Position numbers and translations under genes: made by a program. From Bacteroidales bacterium (GTDB taxonomy: Bacteria; Bacteroidota; Bacteroidia; Bacteroidales; UBA12077): DNA of 64,000 nt. Location: NCBI GenBank assembly GCA_003446015.1, contig DMBU01000091.1, positions 1 to 64,000 of the forward strand. Direction: 5' to 3'. Shown here one piece after another: positions 9,805 to 18,436 of this stretch. Position 1 is the stretch's first letter; each line of letters opens with the position of its first letter. A model generated the notes under the pieces. That model worked only from the letters and a program-made list of their open reading frames with translations, was not told the origin of the DNA and searched no databases.

Positions 9805-10170
9805 TTATTCTTTGTCCCTGTGAACTGTATCAGGAGAGAATGCAGGTAAACAAATGGCTACATATTCTGCACCACCTGCAAAAGGTGAGCTATATTGCAC
9901 CCACTCGTTTTTACCAATTAAAATTGCCTGTCCTGCAGTTATATTATATTCTTCATGATTTGTTTTAACCTTTAAAGATCCTTTCAGTACTACTGTATAT
10001 TCGTCAAATTCTGGTTTTTGGCCAGGCTCTTCCCATCCTTGTGGGCTTGTCATTTTTGCAATACTTACATTAGAATCTTTGCTATTTACTCTTCCAAAAA
10101 ATTCTTCAATAATCTTACCTTCAGTTCCAGCGGCTTCAATAACTGAAGCTTCTTTAATTAACTTAATCAT
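9805..10170 (-). CDS. Small cupin-domain protein
   Basis: A 121-residue single cupin barrel. The first cupin motif region has E-Y-T-V-V-L-K-G-S-L-K-V, and the second has the G-Q-A-I-L-I-G-K-N-E-W turn. The usual His-x-His metal ligands of the first motif are not obvious (the position reads around P-E-F-D-E-Y), so catalytic activity is uncertain and a binding or regulatory role is possible. It lies 14 bases downstream of the GH114-like lipoprotein on the same strand, so the two are probably cotranscribed. Confidence 0.8.
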   Translation of the reverse strand: MIKLIKEASVIEAAGTEGKIIEEFFGRVNSKDSNVSIAKMTSPQGWEEPGQKPEFDEYTVVLKGSLKVKTNHEEYNITAGQAILIGKNEWVQYSSPFAGGAEYVAICLPAFSPDTVHRDKE

Positions 10171-10184
10171 CTCTGTTTTAGGTT

Positions 10185-11159
10185 TTATTCAAAATACTCA
10201 AATGCATCTATAATATCCAGGTAAACTCCGTCAAATCCTGAACTCAGAATTTTATCGAGGTACGCGTTTGAATTTCCATAGATTACATTTTGCCATTCGG
10301 TTTCCCAGTAACGCACCTTATAATTACCTTCCCAATCAGGGTTTTCAGCTTCGATCCAATCGGGTAAAGTAGTATTCCATTCACTTTGCCAATAATACCT
10401 GTAATCTTCAGCCTCACCTATACTCATGTAAGAAATAACTAGACGAGAGCCACCATTTAATTTAGTTTTCAATTGTGCAACATCGTTAAATGTTAAAATT
10501 TCTTCGTTAAAGAAACAATCTATAATTATTGCATCATAGTTAGTTCTTGAAACAGCTTCGAGAAAGGCTTGCTTTGATGCATAGTTTTCAGGGTTTAACA
10601 AATAGAGAAAGTTTTTAGCATCTGACAATGTTGCAATATCCAGATTGTTCACATTAAAAATTTGTAAAGGATAATCAGGAATTACATTTAACTCACGATC
10701 TGGTGCTGCAAACGAAATAAATCCTTTTATTTCGTTTTGCGAATATGAATCATCCATTTTTGATTCTGTCCAGCAATAATCGGTTGTTAATACTTCAACA
10801 TTGTTATTCTCACAAATATCGAGATAAGCTATCATGTAATCCTTTTCTGATAAAGGAGTTGCAACATTATCATCATCGTAACCATAATATAAATCTTCGC
10901 GCCCCACTCCATCAATGGCATTTAAATATGTTGAAACGGGAGTCCCATCCTCTTCACCATTAATTGTCACCAGCTCTTGACCATTTTGAGGAATAACAAT
11001 AAAATTGGCATTCTCGGCTTTTGCATATTGGCTAATTTGAATAACAAAATCACGCATTTCCTGTCTGAAATCAACATCGCCATAATCGGGAGTTTCCTCA
11101 TCGTCTGAACACGATAATAAGGATAATAATCCTGCAATTAAAAATATTTTATATTTCAT
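10185..11159 (-). CDS. GH114-like (TM1410/endo-alpha-1,4-polygalactosaminidase family) lipoprotein
   Basis: About 324 residues starting at the ATG at 11157-11159. An upstream in-frame ATG at 11189 would add ten residues before the signal peptide and is less likely. The signal peptide ends in L-L-S-C, so it is a lipoprotein. The body shows the TIM-barrel features of the TM1410/MJ1477 and GH114-related family: Y-D-A-I-I-I-D-C-F-F near the middle, R-L-V-I-S-Y-M-S-I-G-E-A-E-D-Y-R-Y-Y-W, and a C-terminal G-F-D-G-V-Y-L-D-I-I-D-A strand with acidic residues. Some members cleave alpha-1,4-linked galactosamine polymers, but the substrate here is not known. Confidence 0.82.
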   Translation of the reverse strand: MKYKIFLIAGLLSLLSCSDDEETPDYGDVDFRQEMRDFVIQISQYAKAENANFIVIPQNGQELVTINGEEDGTPVSTYLNAIDGVGREDLYYGYDDDNVATPLSEKDYMIAYLDICENNNVEVLTTDYCWTESKMDDSYSQNEIKGFISFAAPDRELNVIPDYPLQIFNVNNLDIATLSDAKNFLYLLNPENYASKQAFLEAVSRTNYDAIIIDCFFNEEILTFNDVAQLKTKLNGGSRLVISYMSIGEAEDYRYYWQSEWNTTLPDWIEAENPDWEGNYKVRYWETEWQNVIYGNSNAYLDKILSSGFDGVYLDIIDAFEYFE

Positions 11160-11216
11160 AATCCCCGTTTTTTTTGTGGTAAATAGCAAATTACAACTAA
11201 AAACCCTTTAAACAAA

Positions 11217-12242
11217 TTAATTACTATAAAATCCTTTTGCAGTAAACGCAAGCATAGCAATAACAACAATACTTAGAATAAATGAATAAATCATTAATGC
11301 ACCAAAGGTCTTAAAAAAAGCACCTATATATTTTCTATTGTAAAAGCGCTTAATTCCCACCATTAAATAAATTGGGATTCCTAACATTAATAATGCCTCG
11401 TTTCCTGAAAATTTTTCAGGGACAATCAATCTTAATATCATGACAATGGATGATATTCCAAAAATAAATGAATGAAAATTAATAGAGAATATAAGATGCT
11501 TAACATATAACATTCTTGATTTCCATAATATCATGGCTAAAATCAATGCAAAAAACGGCATAAGTACAAACAAGGTATATGAAAGATTCTTCAGGAATCT
11601 ACTTACGAATAATTTCTGGTTTTCGCTGGCGTTAATTGCACCAATCACCATCTGCTTTAAAGGTTCTGAATTAGTAGAATCATTCAGAACTTCCTGTTTA
11701 ATTTTTTCTTTATCAAAATTTGAAAAATTTTCAAGAATGATGTCTGAATTGTTTTGAATACTGTCCTCTCCATTGAAGGTATACTCACCTTTAATATTCA
11801 TGCTAAGAGTATCTCCATGTAAACCAGAAACAAGTGATGCCTGATTCTTAGTTGGGGTCTCATTAAACTTAATTATATTTTTGGATTTATCGGAACCTGT
11901 ATATTGAATAAGAAAGAAAAAAAGAATACTAAAGAACATGTACATTCTCATTGGTGGAACATACTTTTTACGACGCCCATTAAAATATTCCTGAGTTAAA
12001 AACCCCGGTTTTGTAAAAAAGGGAAGCAAGGTTTTTAATAAGCGAATATCCAGATTAATGGAATCAAATAAATCACCTACAATTTCTTTTATGGGTTTAT
12101 TAAAATCTTTATTTGATTGCCCACAACTGGGACAAAATCGTCCTACTTCTGTTTCACCACAATTAGGACAAATAATAAAATCGTACTTGGAAACTTCCTG
12201 ACTTTTTTTCTCTATCTTTTTTAAATCTTCACCTTTGGCCAT
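11217..12242 (-). CDS. DUF3667 membrane protein with N-terminal zinc ribbon
   Basis: A 341-residue inner-membrane protein. Residues about 25-40 form a CxxC...CxxC zinc ribbon (CPNCGE...CPSCGQ). The conserved DUF3667 segment follows: a T-K-P-G-F-L-T-Q-E-Y-F-x-G-R-R block, then K-Y-V-P-P-M-R-M-Y, leading into the first transmembrane helix. A polar loop of about 100 residues and four further hydrophobic helices make up the rest. The family is common in Bacteroidota and has no established function. Confidence 0.85.
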   Translation of the reverse strand: MAKGEDLKKIEKKSQEVSKYDFIICPNCGETEVGRFCPSCGQSNKDFNKPIKEIVGDLFDSINLDIRLLKTLLPFFTKPGFLTQEYFNGRRKKYVPPMRMYMFFSILFFFLIQYTGSDKSKNIIKFNETPTKNQASLVSGLHGDTLSMNIKGEYTFNGEDSIQNNSDIILENFSNFDKEKIKQEVLNDSTNSEPLKQMVIGAINASENQKLFVSRFLKNLSYTLFVLMPFFALILAMILWKSRMLYVKHLIFSINFHSFIFGISSIVMILRLIVPEKFSGNEALLMLGIPIYLMVGIKRFYNRKYIGAFFKTFGALMIYSFILSIVVIAMLAFTAKGFYSN

Positions 12243-12312
12243 AAAACATCATCATTTTTTTTGCGAAATGAAAGTAATACAATCTATGAAATATTTAAAA
12301 TAAATTTTAGGA

Positions 12313-12960
12313 TTAGTTTAATTTCACGAATTTTTCTCCATGTAATCGACGCTTTAATATCCTTTTAAGTTCCCGTTTTGTAGGTTTTAGAAAATACTCC
12401 TTTTCATCGTTAACGGAGTCAGTATAAACTTCTATGGAGGTAATATTTTTTATGAATCTTAAATCATCATCGGTAAGTATATTATCAAATTCGAGGGTAT
12501 CTCCCATTAATTGAATAACTTTTACTTGCCAATACTCGTTGGAATCTTTAAAATTCAAGAAATAGTAATTCTTGTAATATCTTAATAATTGGTTCTCTGA
12601 TACTTGAAACACATTTTCGTCTTTACTTGAGTAAACCTTAACAGAATCACCAAAAGATTTTATTGTAATATTCCAATTCTCGGTAAAAGTAAATGAAGTA
12701 TCTTCCGATATAGTATCCCCTATTTCTTCACGGAATTCTGTTTTTGATAAAATTAAATTTTCGCGATACTCTTTAATAATTTTATCAGACTCAATACTAA
12801 TAACAGCAGAGTCATAAACCGACATGTATTTACCTAATATACTAGCTGAAAAACCATCAAGATTTGTTGAATTTTCAGGCTGAGGTACTTTAAACCAAAT
12901 ATATGGCCCACAACTTAAAAGTAATAAAAGAGCTACATAAATAACCAATTTTCTTTTCAT
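12313..12960 (-). CDS. Hypothetical lipoprotein
   Basis: A 215-residue protein with a signal peptide ending in L-L-L-L-S-C-G, so it is probably lipidated at Cys17. The rest is polar, beta-rich and ends in a strongly basic tail (KRELKRILKRRLHGEKF). No family is recognised. It lies downstream of the hairpin element at 12985-13133 and 70 bases upstream of the DUF3667 gene on the same strand, with which it may form a transcript. Confidence 0.7.
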   Translation of the reverse strand: MKRKLVIYVALLLLLSCGPYIWFKVPQPENSTNLDGFSASILGKYMSVYDSAVISIESDKIIKEYRENLILSKTEFREEIGDTISEDTSFTFTENWNITIKSFGDSVKVYSSKDENVFQVSENQLLRYYKNYYFLNFKDSNEYWQVKVIQLMGDTLEFDNILTDDDLRFIKNITSIEVYTDSVNDEKEYFLKPTKRELKRILKRRLHGEKFVKLN

Positions 12961-12984
12961 TCTTACTCAATTGATTTAATGTAT

Positions 12985-13133
12985 GTCCTTTTTTATGCAT
13001 AATGAGTTATCTTGATTTTCTTCTATTGCCCCCTGCCCTAAAGGGTGAGAAGAAAATCAATTACTCCCTTTAGGGTTCGGGGCAAATAATTGATTTCCTG
13101 AGAAATAATAGTTTAATATGCATAAAAGCGGAC
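12985..13133. repeat. MITE-like imperfect hairpin element
   Basis: About 149 bases whose ends are an imperfect inverted repeat: GTCC..TTTTATGCATA on the left, TATGCATAAAA..GGAC on the right. Nested inside is a second inverted pair, GCCCCCTGCCCTAAAGGG against CCCTTTAGGGTTCGGGGC. It encodes nothing and is noticeably richer in GC at its centre than the flanks. The structure suggests a small non-autonomous mobile or palindromic element. No target duplication could be assigned with confidence. Confidence 0.6.
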
Positions 13134-13194
13134 AACCAAAATTCATTTTTAACCAATTTACAAATTAAAGCTCATAAAATAAATTTATTATGAA

Positions 13195-13231
13195 ATAAAA
13201 AAGGAGCTGCACAAAATGAACAGCTCCTTAC
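13195..13231 (-). terminator. Terminator of pepD
   Basis: On the minus strand AAGGAGCTG and CAGCTCCTT form a perfect nine-base stem followed by a T run. It lies just after the pepD stop codon. Confidence 0.9.
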
Positions 13232-13247
13232 TATCAATTTAATTTTT

Positions 13248-14705
13248 TTATTTTTTTGGAATATTCTTTAATGTTTCAATTAAGAAGTCGTAAAACATTC
13301 CAACCGTTTTAATATTTACTTTCTCATCAGGAGAATGAGGAAAACGGATGGTTGGTCCGAATGATATGGTATCCAGATTTGGATAATTTTCCATGATAAT
13401 TCCACATTCCAGTCCTGCATGTATTGCTTTTATCTCTGGAACTTTTCCCCATTTATTATTATAAACATCCTGCATAGTTTTTAAAATTGGAGAATTGATA
13501 TTAGGATTCCATCCGGGATATGCACCTTCGTGCACCACTTCGGCACCTGCTAACTCCAATACGCAACGAATCATGTTTGCTAAATCTTCTTTCGAACTAT
13601 CAACCGAGCTACGTTGCAACGAAGCTACTTCAATAAATCCGTTTTTCTTTGAAACAATTGCAAGGTTCGTAGAAGTTTCAACCAAACCTTCCATTGCATC
13701 ACTCATACGAATAACTCCATTTGGAAATCCATAAAGAGCCTTAATTAAATTATTCGATGTTTTTTCATCAATTACTTTAGCCGGCATAGTTGTTTCATCA
13801 TAAGTAATTGCTAAGCCGGGTTCAGTAACCGATAGCTCGCTTTTGATTTGAGGAACTAACTCATCAATAAAGGCTTTAAAATCGCCAAGTTGAGATTTAA
13901 GAACTGTAACAACAGCGAAACCTTCGCGTGGAATAGCATTTCTAAGACTACCAGATTGAATATCAGCTAAACGAACTTCCAATGTTTTATTAACTGCATA
14001 AAGTATTCTATTCAAAATTTTATTGGAATTCCCGCGTCCTAAAGGAATATCTAATCCTGAGTGTCCACCTTTTAATCCTTTTACATCAATTCTGAAAGCT
14101 GCAGAATCTGTAGGAACTGATTCTTCTTTAAAATAAAATTTTGCATTTGTGTCAACACCACCAGCACAACCAATATACAATTCACCTTCATCTTCGGAGT
14201 CTGTGTTGATCATAATATCAGCCTTCAATATTCCGGCTTTTAAATTTTCAGCACCGGTCATTCCTGTTTCTTCGTCGATGGTTAACAAAACTTCCAATGG
14301 ACCATGTTGAATATCTTTAGATTTAAGAACTGCCAACGATGCAGCAACACCAATTCCATTATCAGCTCCAAGTGTAGTATCTTTTGCAGTAACCCATTCA
14401 CCATCAACATAAGCCTGAATTGGATCTGTCTCAAAATTATGATTGATATCACTATTTTTTTGTGGTACCATATCCAGATGACCCTGAAGGACAACTGTTT
14501 TTCGATCTTCCATTCCTGGTGTTGCAGGTTTTTTAATAATTACATTTTGGATCTCATCAACAATCGTTTCCAATCCAAGATCTTCTCCAAATTTCTTAGC
14601 GAATTCAACAGCTTTTTGCTCTTTTTTTGATGGGCGTGGTATGTCGCACAGTTGTTGAAATATTTCCCAAACTGCTTTTGGTTCTAAATTGCGAATTTCA
14701 CTCAT
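13248..14705 (-). CDS. pepD: Aminoacyl-histidine dipeptidase (peptidase D, M20 family)
   Basis: A 485-residue cytosolic zinc dipeptidase that cleaves Xaa-His and other dipeptides. The M20 metal-site motifs are present: G-H-L-D-M-V-P near residue 75, L-G-A-D-N-G-I-G near 115, the D-E-E-T-G-M-T-G catalytic Glu pair near 145, and the later N-T-D-S-E-D-E-G. The lid/dimerisation domain shows the family's G-L-K-G-G-H-S-G-x-D-I motif. Length is normal for PepD. It has its own terminator and is divergent from the thioredoxin-like gene. Confidence 0.95.
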   Translation of the reverse strand: MSEIRNLEPKAVWEIFQQLCDIPRPSKKEQKAVEFAKKFGEDLGLETIVDEIQNVIIKKPATPGMEDRKTVVLQGHLDMVPQKNSDINHNFETDPIQAYVDGEWVTAKDTTLGADNGIGVAASLAVLKSKDIQHGPLEVLLTIDEETGMTGAENLKAGILKADIMINTDSEDEGELYIGCAGGVDTNAKFYFKEESVPTDSAAFRIDVKGLKGGHSGLDIPLGRGNSNKILNRILYAVNKTLEVRLADIQSGSLRNAIPREGFAVVTVLKSQLGDFKAFIDELVPQIKSELSVTEPGLAITYDETTMPAKVIDEKTSNNLIKALYGFPNGVIRMSDAMEGLVETSTNLAIVSKKNGFIEVASLQRSSVDSSKEDLANMIRCVLELAGAEVVHEGAYPGWNPNINSPILKTMQDVYNNKWGKVPEIKAIHAGLECGIIMENYPNLDTISFGPTIRFPHSPDEKVNIKTVGMFYDFLIETLKNIPKK

Positions 14706-15050
14706 TATAATTCCTCCGTTTAAATTATTTAAATTAATATTTATACAATGACTATTTTTTTCAAGGATTGTTTAATTTTTTACTTAAAAAATTAACAAGC
14801 TCAAATTTAAAAAAAAATACTGGCTTACTAAAGGCTTAAAATGTTTAATTAAAAAACTTAACAATTCTTAACATAAAATTACTTGACTGTTAATCCCTTT
14901 GTTGAAATTAAATAATCTTAATCATATTAATTTATTAGTTTCAAGAAAATATTGTAAAATTGAAACAAAAGGATTTTATTTGTGTTTAAATAATACATAT
15001 GGAAATATGTATATATTTTATTGTAATTCGATAATAAACCAGACGGAAAT
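14706..15050. other. Divergent intergenic region, pepD to thioredoxin-like gene
   Basis: 345 very AT-rich bases with no gene. The only clear structure is a palindrome at 14993-15012 (ATACATAT-ggaa-ATATGTAT), 38 bases upstream of the thioredoxin-like start codon. It could be an operator. No convincing terminator or RNA gene was seen. Confidence 0.5.
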
Positions 15051-15587
15051 ATGAAGAAGATAGCGGTATTAATGGTCCTTGCATGCATAGGATTATTAAA
15101 GGTAAGTATGGCACAGGAAGCAAAAGTAAAATGGTACACATTTGAAGAAGCTGTTGAATTAAATAAAAAAGAACAACGAAAAATATTTATTGATGTTTAT
15201 ACTGACTGGTGTGGATGGTGCAAAAAGATGGAAGCTACAACATTTACAGATCCGGTAATTTCAAACATATTAAACAAGGATTATTATGCAGTAAGATTCG
15301 ATGCAGAAACAACAGACACCATTGGTTTTGGAGGAAAACAATTTGTTAATGATGGTGGCAGATCCAGATCACCACATCAATTAGCAGTGGCTTTACTTCA
15401 AGGTAAAATGTCTTACCCTTCGATAGCCTATTTAAATGAAGATAATCAATTATTAACATCAGTTCCCGGATATTATACTGCAGATAGATTAGAACCTATT
15501 CTGAAATTTTTTGCCGAAGATGCTTTTAAAACACAAAGTTTTGAAGAGTTTCAGAAGAATTTCAAGAGTGAGATAAAAACAAATTAG
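15051..15587 (+). CDS. Periplasmic thioredoxin-fold protein
   Basis: A 178-residue protein with a signal peptide (residues 1-21, ending S-M-A-Q). A thioredoxin-fold domain follows, with the active-site motif W-C-G-W-C-K-K near residue 56 and a cis-Pro region (Y-P-S-I-A-Y) near residue 122. The spacing resembles the DUF255/thioredoxin_7 group. It is probably a periplasmic disulfide reductase or isomerase; its partner is unknown. It is a single-gene unit convergent with the DUF4831 gene. Confidence 0.88.
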   Translation: MKKIAVLMVLACIGLLKVSMAQEAKVKWYTFEEAVELNKKEQRKIFIDVYTDWCGWCKKMEATTFTDPVISNILNKDYYAVRFDAETTDTIGFGGKQFVNDGGRSRSPHQLAVALLQGKMSYPSIAYLNEDNQLLTSVPGYYTADRLEPILKFFAEDAFKTQSFEEFQKNFKSEIKTN

Positions 15588-15634
15588 ATCTAAGTATCAA
15601 GTTTTGAGATTTGAGTTTCAAAACTGAAATTTAT

Positions 15635-16783
15635 TTATTTTTCATCTTTTCTGTAAAATTCAATAAAGCTTTCTTCATTCATTAAAAACATGGCGGGAAA
15701 CTGAACAATAGTTCCATATTGCTCCACATTTACTTTTCGCTTTGCTAATAACGAATTACCATCATAAACTTTTACAGTAACCTGATCTGGAATTCTATAA
15801 TAGATTTTATCCTTATAACTTGTTCCTTCTCTATTTATTTGATCAGAAAATAAATACGCCAAGTTCTTCGTTTGATCCTTTTTCGCTAATTCAACTATAA
15901 TTGGTCTGCCCCTTAAATCATTAGGATTTAATATTCCTTTATCTTCATTAAAGCGAAACAAAATATATGGTTGTTCTAATTCTTTTTCAGTAGGTACAAA
16001 TTCAAAGTTTGCACTATAATTACTTGTAAATCTTTTGCCAATAAATAATTCCAGATAATCATTTTCCAGACGGTTTAATTCATTTATCGCAAGATCCATT
16101 GACTTTCCGTCAGGATAAAAGTCGGACATCCCTGTTAATAACTCAAATCTCTTTTCACGAATCATAAAAATAAAATATGCAGCTTCTTCAGCTTTTTCTT
16201 CGAATGATTTATAAACTGATTGGTTTTTTGTTACCGGAACTTTTGCAAATAATGAATCTCGTTGTACACGTTTGTAATAAGTGATTTTCTCCTGTCCAAC
16301 AAACTTCGAAACACTTAAATCAGTAAATACAATATCATTCCCAGTATTATTAAAACCATAGAAGTCGTTTGAGAAACTGTTTACATCAGGTTTATTTACT
16401 GGTAAAATACTACCATTTTGTATCAGTTTATTAAAATCAATTTTCATTTTACCGCTTGGTTCAAGAATATAATATTGACTTGGATCAATGTCATTGTACG
16501 TCTGAACAATAATATCATTAATTTCCCAAACGGAAGATTCTCTTTCAGGAGCGTTTTCTATTCCCATGTATTTTTCGGCATACTCGTGATAAGGTCCCGG
16601 AATAATATCTGTTTTTACTGAATTAATGGTAAACTTAAGGTTGGTTTGTGGCAATGCATAAATTATTCCACTCTCCGAAACGGCACTTACATTTTCAATC
16701 TTTGTAACCAGTGTTTCTGATGTTGGTTTACAAGAAAATAATGCAAAGATGCTTAATGCTACCAATACAAATCTATTTTTCAT
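15635..16783 (-). CDS. DUF4831 family lipoprotein
   Basis: A 382-residue secreted protein. The signal peptide ends in A-L-F-S-C with Cys18 as the lipidated residue. The following Y-A-L-P-Q-T motif, the G-P-Y-H-E-Y-A-E-K-Y-M-G-I block and a later segment around E-K-R-F-E-L-L-T-G are typical of the Bacteroidota DUF4831 family. No function is known. It lies four bases from the end of nnr on the same strand, so it is almost certainly cotranscribed with nnr. Confidence 0.8.
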   Translation of the reverse strand: MKNRFVLVALSIFALFSCKPTSETLVTKIENVSAVSESGIIYALPQTNLKFTINSVKTDIIPGPYHEYAEKYMGIENAPERESSVWEINDIIVQTYNDIDPSQYYILEPSGKMKIDFNKLIQNGSILPVNKPDVNSFSNDFYGFNNTGNDIVFTDLSVSKFVGQEKITYYKRVQRDSLFAKVPVTKNQSVYKSFEEKAEEAAYFIFMIREKRFELLTGMSDFYPDGKSMDLAINELNRLENDYLELFIGKRFTSNYSANFEFVPTEKELEQPYILFRFNEDKGILNPNDLRGRPIIVELAKKDQTKNLAYLFSDQINREGTSYKDKIYYRIPDQVTVKVYDGNSLLAKRKVNVEQYGTIVQFPAMFLMNEESFIEFYRKDEK

Positions 16784-16787
16784 GATT

Positions 16788-18299
16788 CTATTCTTTAATT
16801 TTTAAAAATGCTTTTCCTAAATGATCAATGATATCGGATGCAATTAATGCCTCCTGCCCTATTTCTTCTGAAGCAATATCACCGGCTAAGCCATGTAAAT
16901 ATACTCCAATAATTGCAGCTAATTTGGGTTCATAATCCTGACCTAATAACGAAAGAATAATCCCAGTTAGTACATCGCCACTCCCCGCTGTTGCCATTCC
17001 CGGATTTCCTGTACTATTGAAATAGCAAGAACCATCAGGACAGCTTATAGATGTATGAGCTCCTTTTAATACAATATAAACTTTATTTTTTAGAGAAAAA
17101 TCTATTTGAGTCTGAATTCTCTCAAAATCGTCAGTAGTTTTTCCTACTAACCTTTCAAATTCTTTGGGATGTGGGGTTAAAATACTATTTGTAGGAATTT
17201 TTTTTAATAATTCTTTTTGTTCGGATATTATATTTAATGCATCGGCATCAATAACCATAGGATCATCAATAGAATCGAACAAATCTGATAAGCCTTTTTT
17301 TGTATTTTGTTTTGTTCCAATTCCGGGTCCAACACCAACAGATGTATAGTTTTCAGCATCAGGCGCGTTTGTAAAAATAAGATCTGACTGGTCAATACTA
17401 ATCATTGCCTCAGGTAATGCTGTTTGCATAATTTCATAGCCTGTTTTTGGGATGTGAACACTTACTAAACCCGAACCCGATCTTAAACAAGCCTTTGCCG
17501 CTAAAACAGCAGCTCCAATTTTACCATAACATCCAGCTATTAAAAGTACATGCCCGTATGTTCCTTTATGAGAAAACTTTTTCCTGGTTTTTAGTTGATC
17601 TTTAATAAATTGATGATCAGTCATATAAAAATCAGATTCTAAATGATCAATAAAGTGCTGATTTAATCCAATGGGTAATACCTCCCAATCTCCAACAAAG
17701 ATCTCATTTTTTGCAAAAAAGAAAGATAATTTAGGTAACTGGAATGTTAGCGTATGTTTCGCTTTAATAATTGAATCCAAATCATTATCCCCGTTGTTTT
17801 CACCAAATAAACCCGATGGAATATCAATGGCAATAATATCAGCTTCTGAAATATTTAAATATTGAACTAGTTCTTTTGAAACACCTTCCAGCTTTCGAGT
17901 TAAACCCGATCCAAATAAGCCATCAATCAAAACATCATCGTTTTCAATTTTTGGAAAATCATTCTTGTTTGAGATTTCTTTAATTGTAATTTTCTTTATG
18001 TCCTTTACTCTTTCTAAATTAATTTGGCAATCGTGTGAAAGGTGATCAGAAATTCTTACTAAAAAAACCTCTGTTTTAAAATTAAATTCTACAAGCTGAC
18101 GGGCAATTGCTAGTCCATCGCCTCCATTATTTCCGGGACCAACGAATATTTTTAACTTCTTTTGGCTGGAAATATTTCTGGAAATCCACTGGCTTATTGT
18201 TTGCGCTGCACGCTCCATTAAATCAATGGATGCAACAGGTTCATTTTTTATAGTAAAAGCATCCACTTCTCTGACTTGAGGTGATTTTAGAATTTTCAT
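16788..18299 (-). CDS. nnr: Bifunctional NAD(P)H-hydrate repair enzyme (epimerase/ADP-dependent dehydratase)
   Basis: A 503-residue fusion that repairs damaged NAD(P)HX. The N-terminal domain (about 1-215) is the epimerase, with G-P-G-N-N-G-G-D-G-L near residue 54. The C-terminal domain (about 225-500) is the ribokinase-like dehydratase, with L-T-P-H-P-K-E-F near 380 and the nucleotide/anion-hole motif N-P-G-M-A-T-A-G-S-G-D-V-L-T-G near 435. Domain order and length match Nnr. It is the first gene of a two-gene unit with the DUF4831 lipoprotein. Confidence 0.95.
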   Translation of the reverse strand: MKILKSPQVREVDAFTIKNEPVASIDLMERAAQTISQWISRNISSQKKLKIFVGPGNNGGDGLAIARQLVEFNFKTEVFLVRISDHLSHDCQINLERVKDIKKITIKEISNKNDFPKIENDDVLIDGLFGSGLTRKLEGVSKELVQYLNISEADIIAIDIPSGLFGENNGDNDLDSIIKAKHTLTFQLPKLSFFFAKNEIFVGDWEVLPIGLNQHFIDHLESDFYMTDHQFIKDQLKTRKKFSHKGTYGHVLLIAGCYGKIGAAVLAAKACLRSGSGLVSVHIPKTGYEIMQTALPEAMISIDQSDLIFTNAPDAENYTSVGVGPGIGTKQNTKKGLSDLFDSIDDPMVIDADALNIISEQKELLKKIPTNSILTPHPKEFERLVGKTTDDFERIQTQIDFSLKNKVYIVLKGAHTSISCPDGSCYFNSTGNPGMATAGSGDVLTGIILSLLGQDYEPKLAAIIGVYLHGLAGDIASEEIGQEALIASDIIDHLGKAFLKIKE

Positions 18300-18436
18300 T
18301 TTTACAAATCATTTTTTAACAAATTTAATCGCTTAAACCTTTAAACAAAAACTTGGTCACAGAAAAAAGATTTTTATATTTGTCTTTCCTAAATTTAAGA
18401 TATTGAAAATTAATATTAACTAAAAAATAATGAATT

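Noticed and set aside
14282..14630. Open frames on both strands within pepD
   Set aside because: They are shadows of the pepD coding sequence and show no family features.
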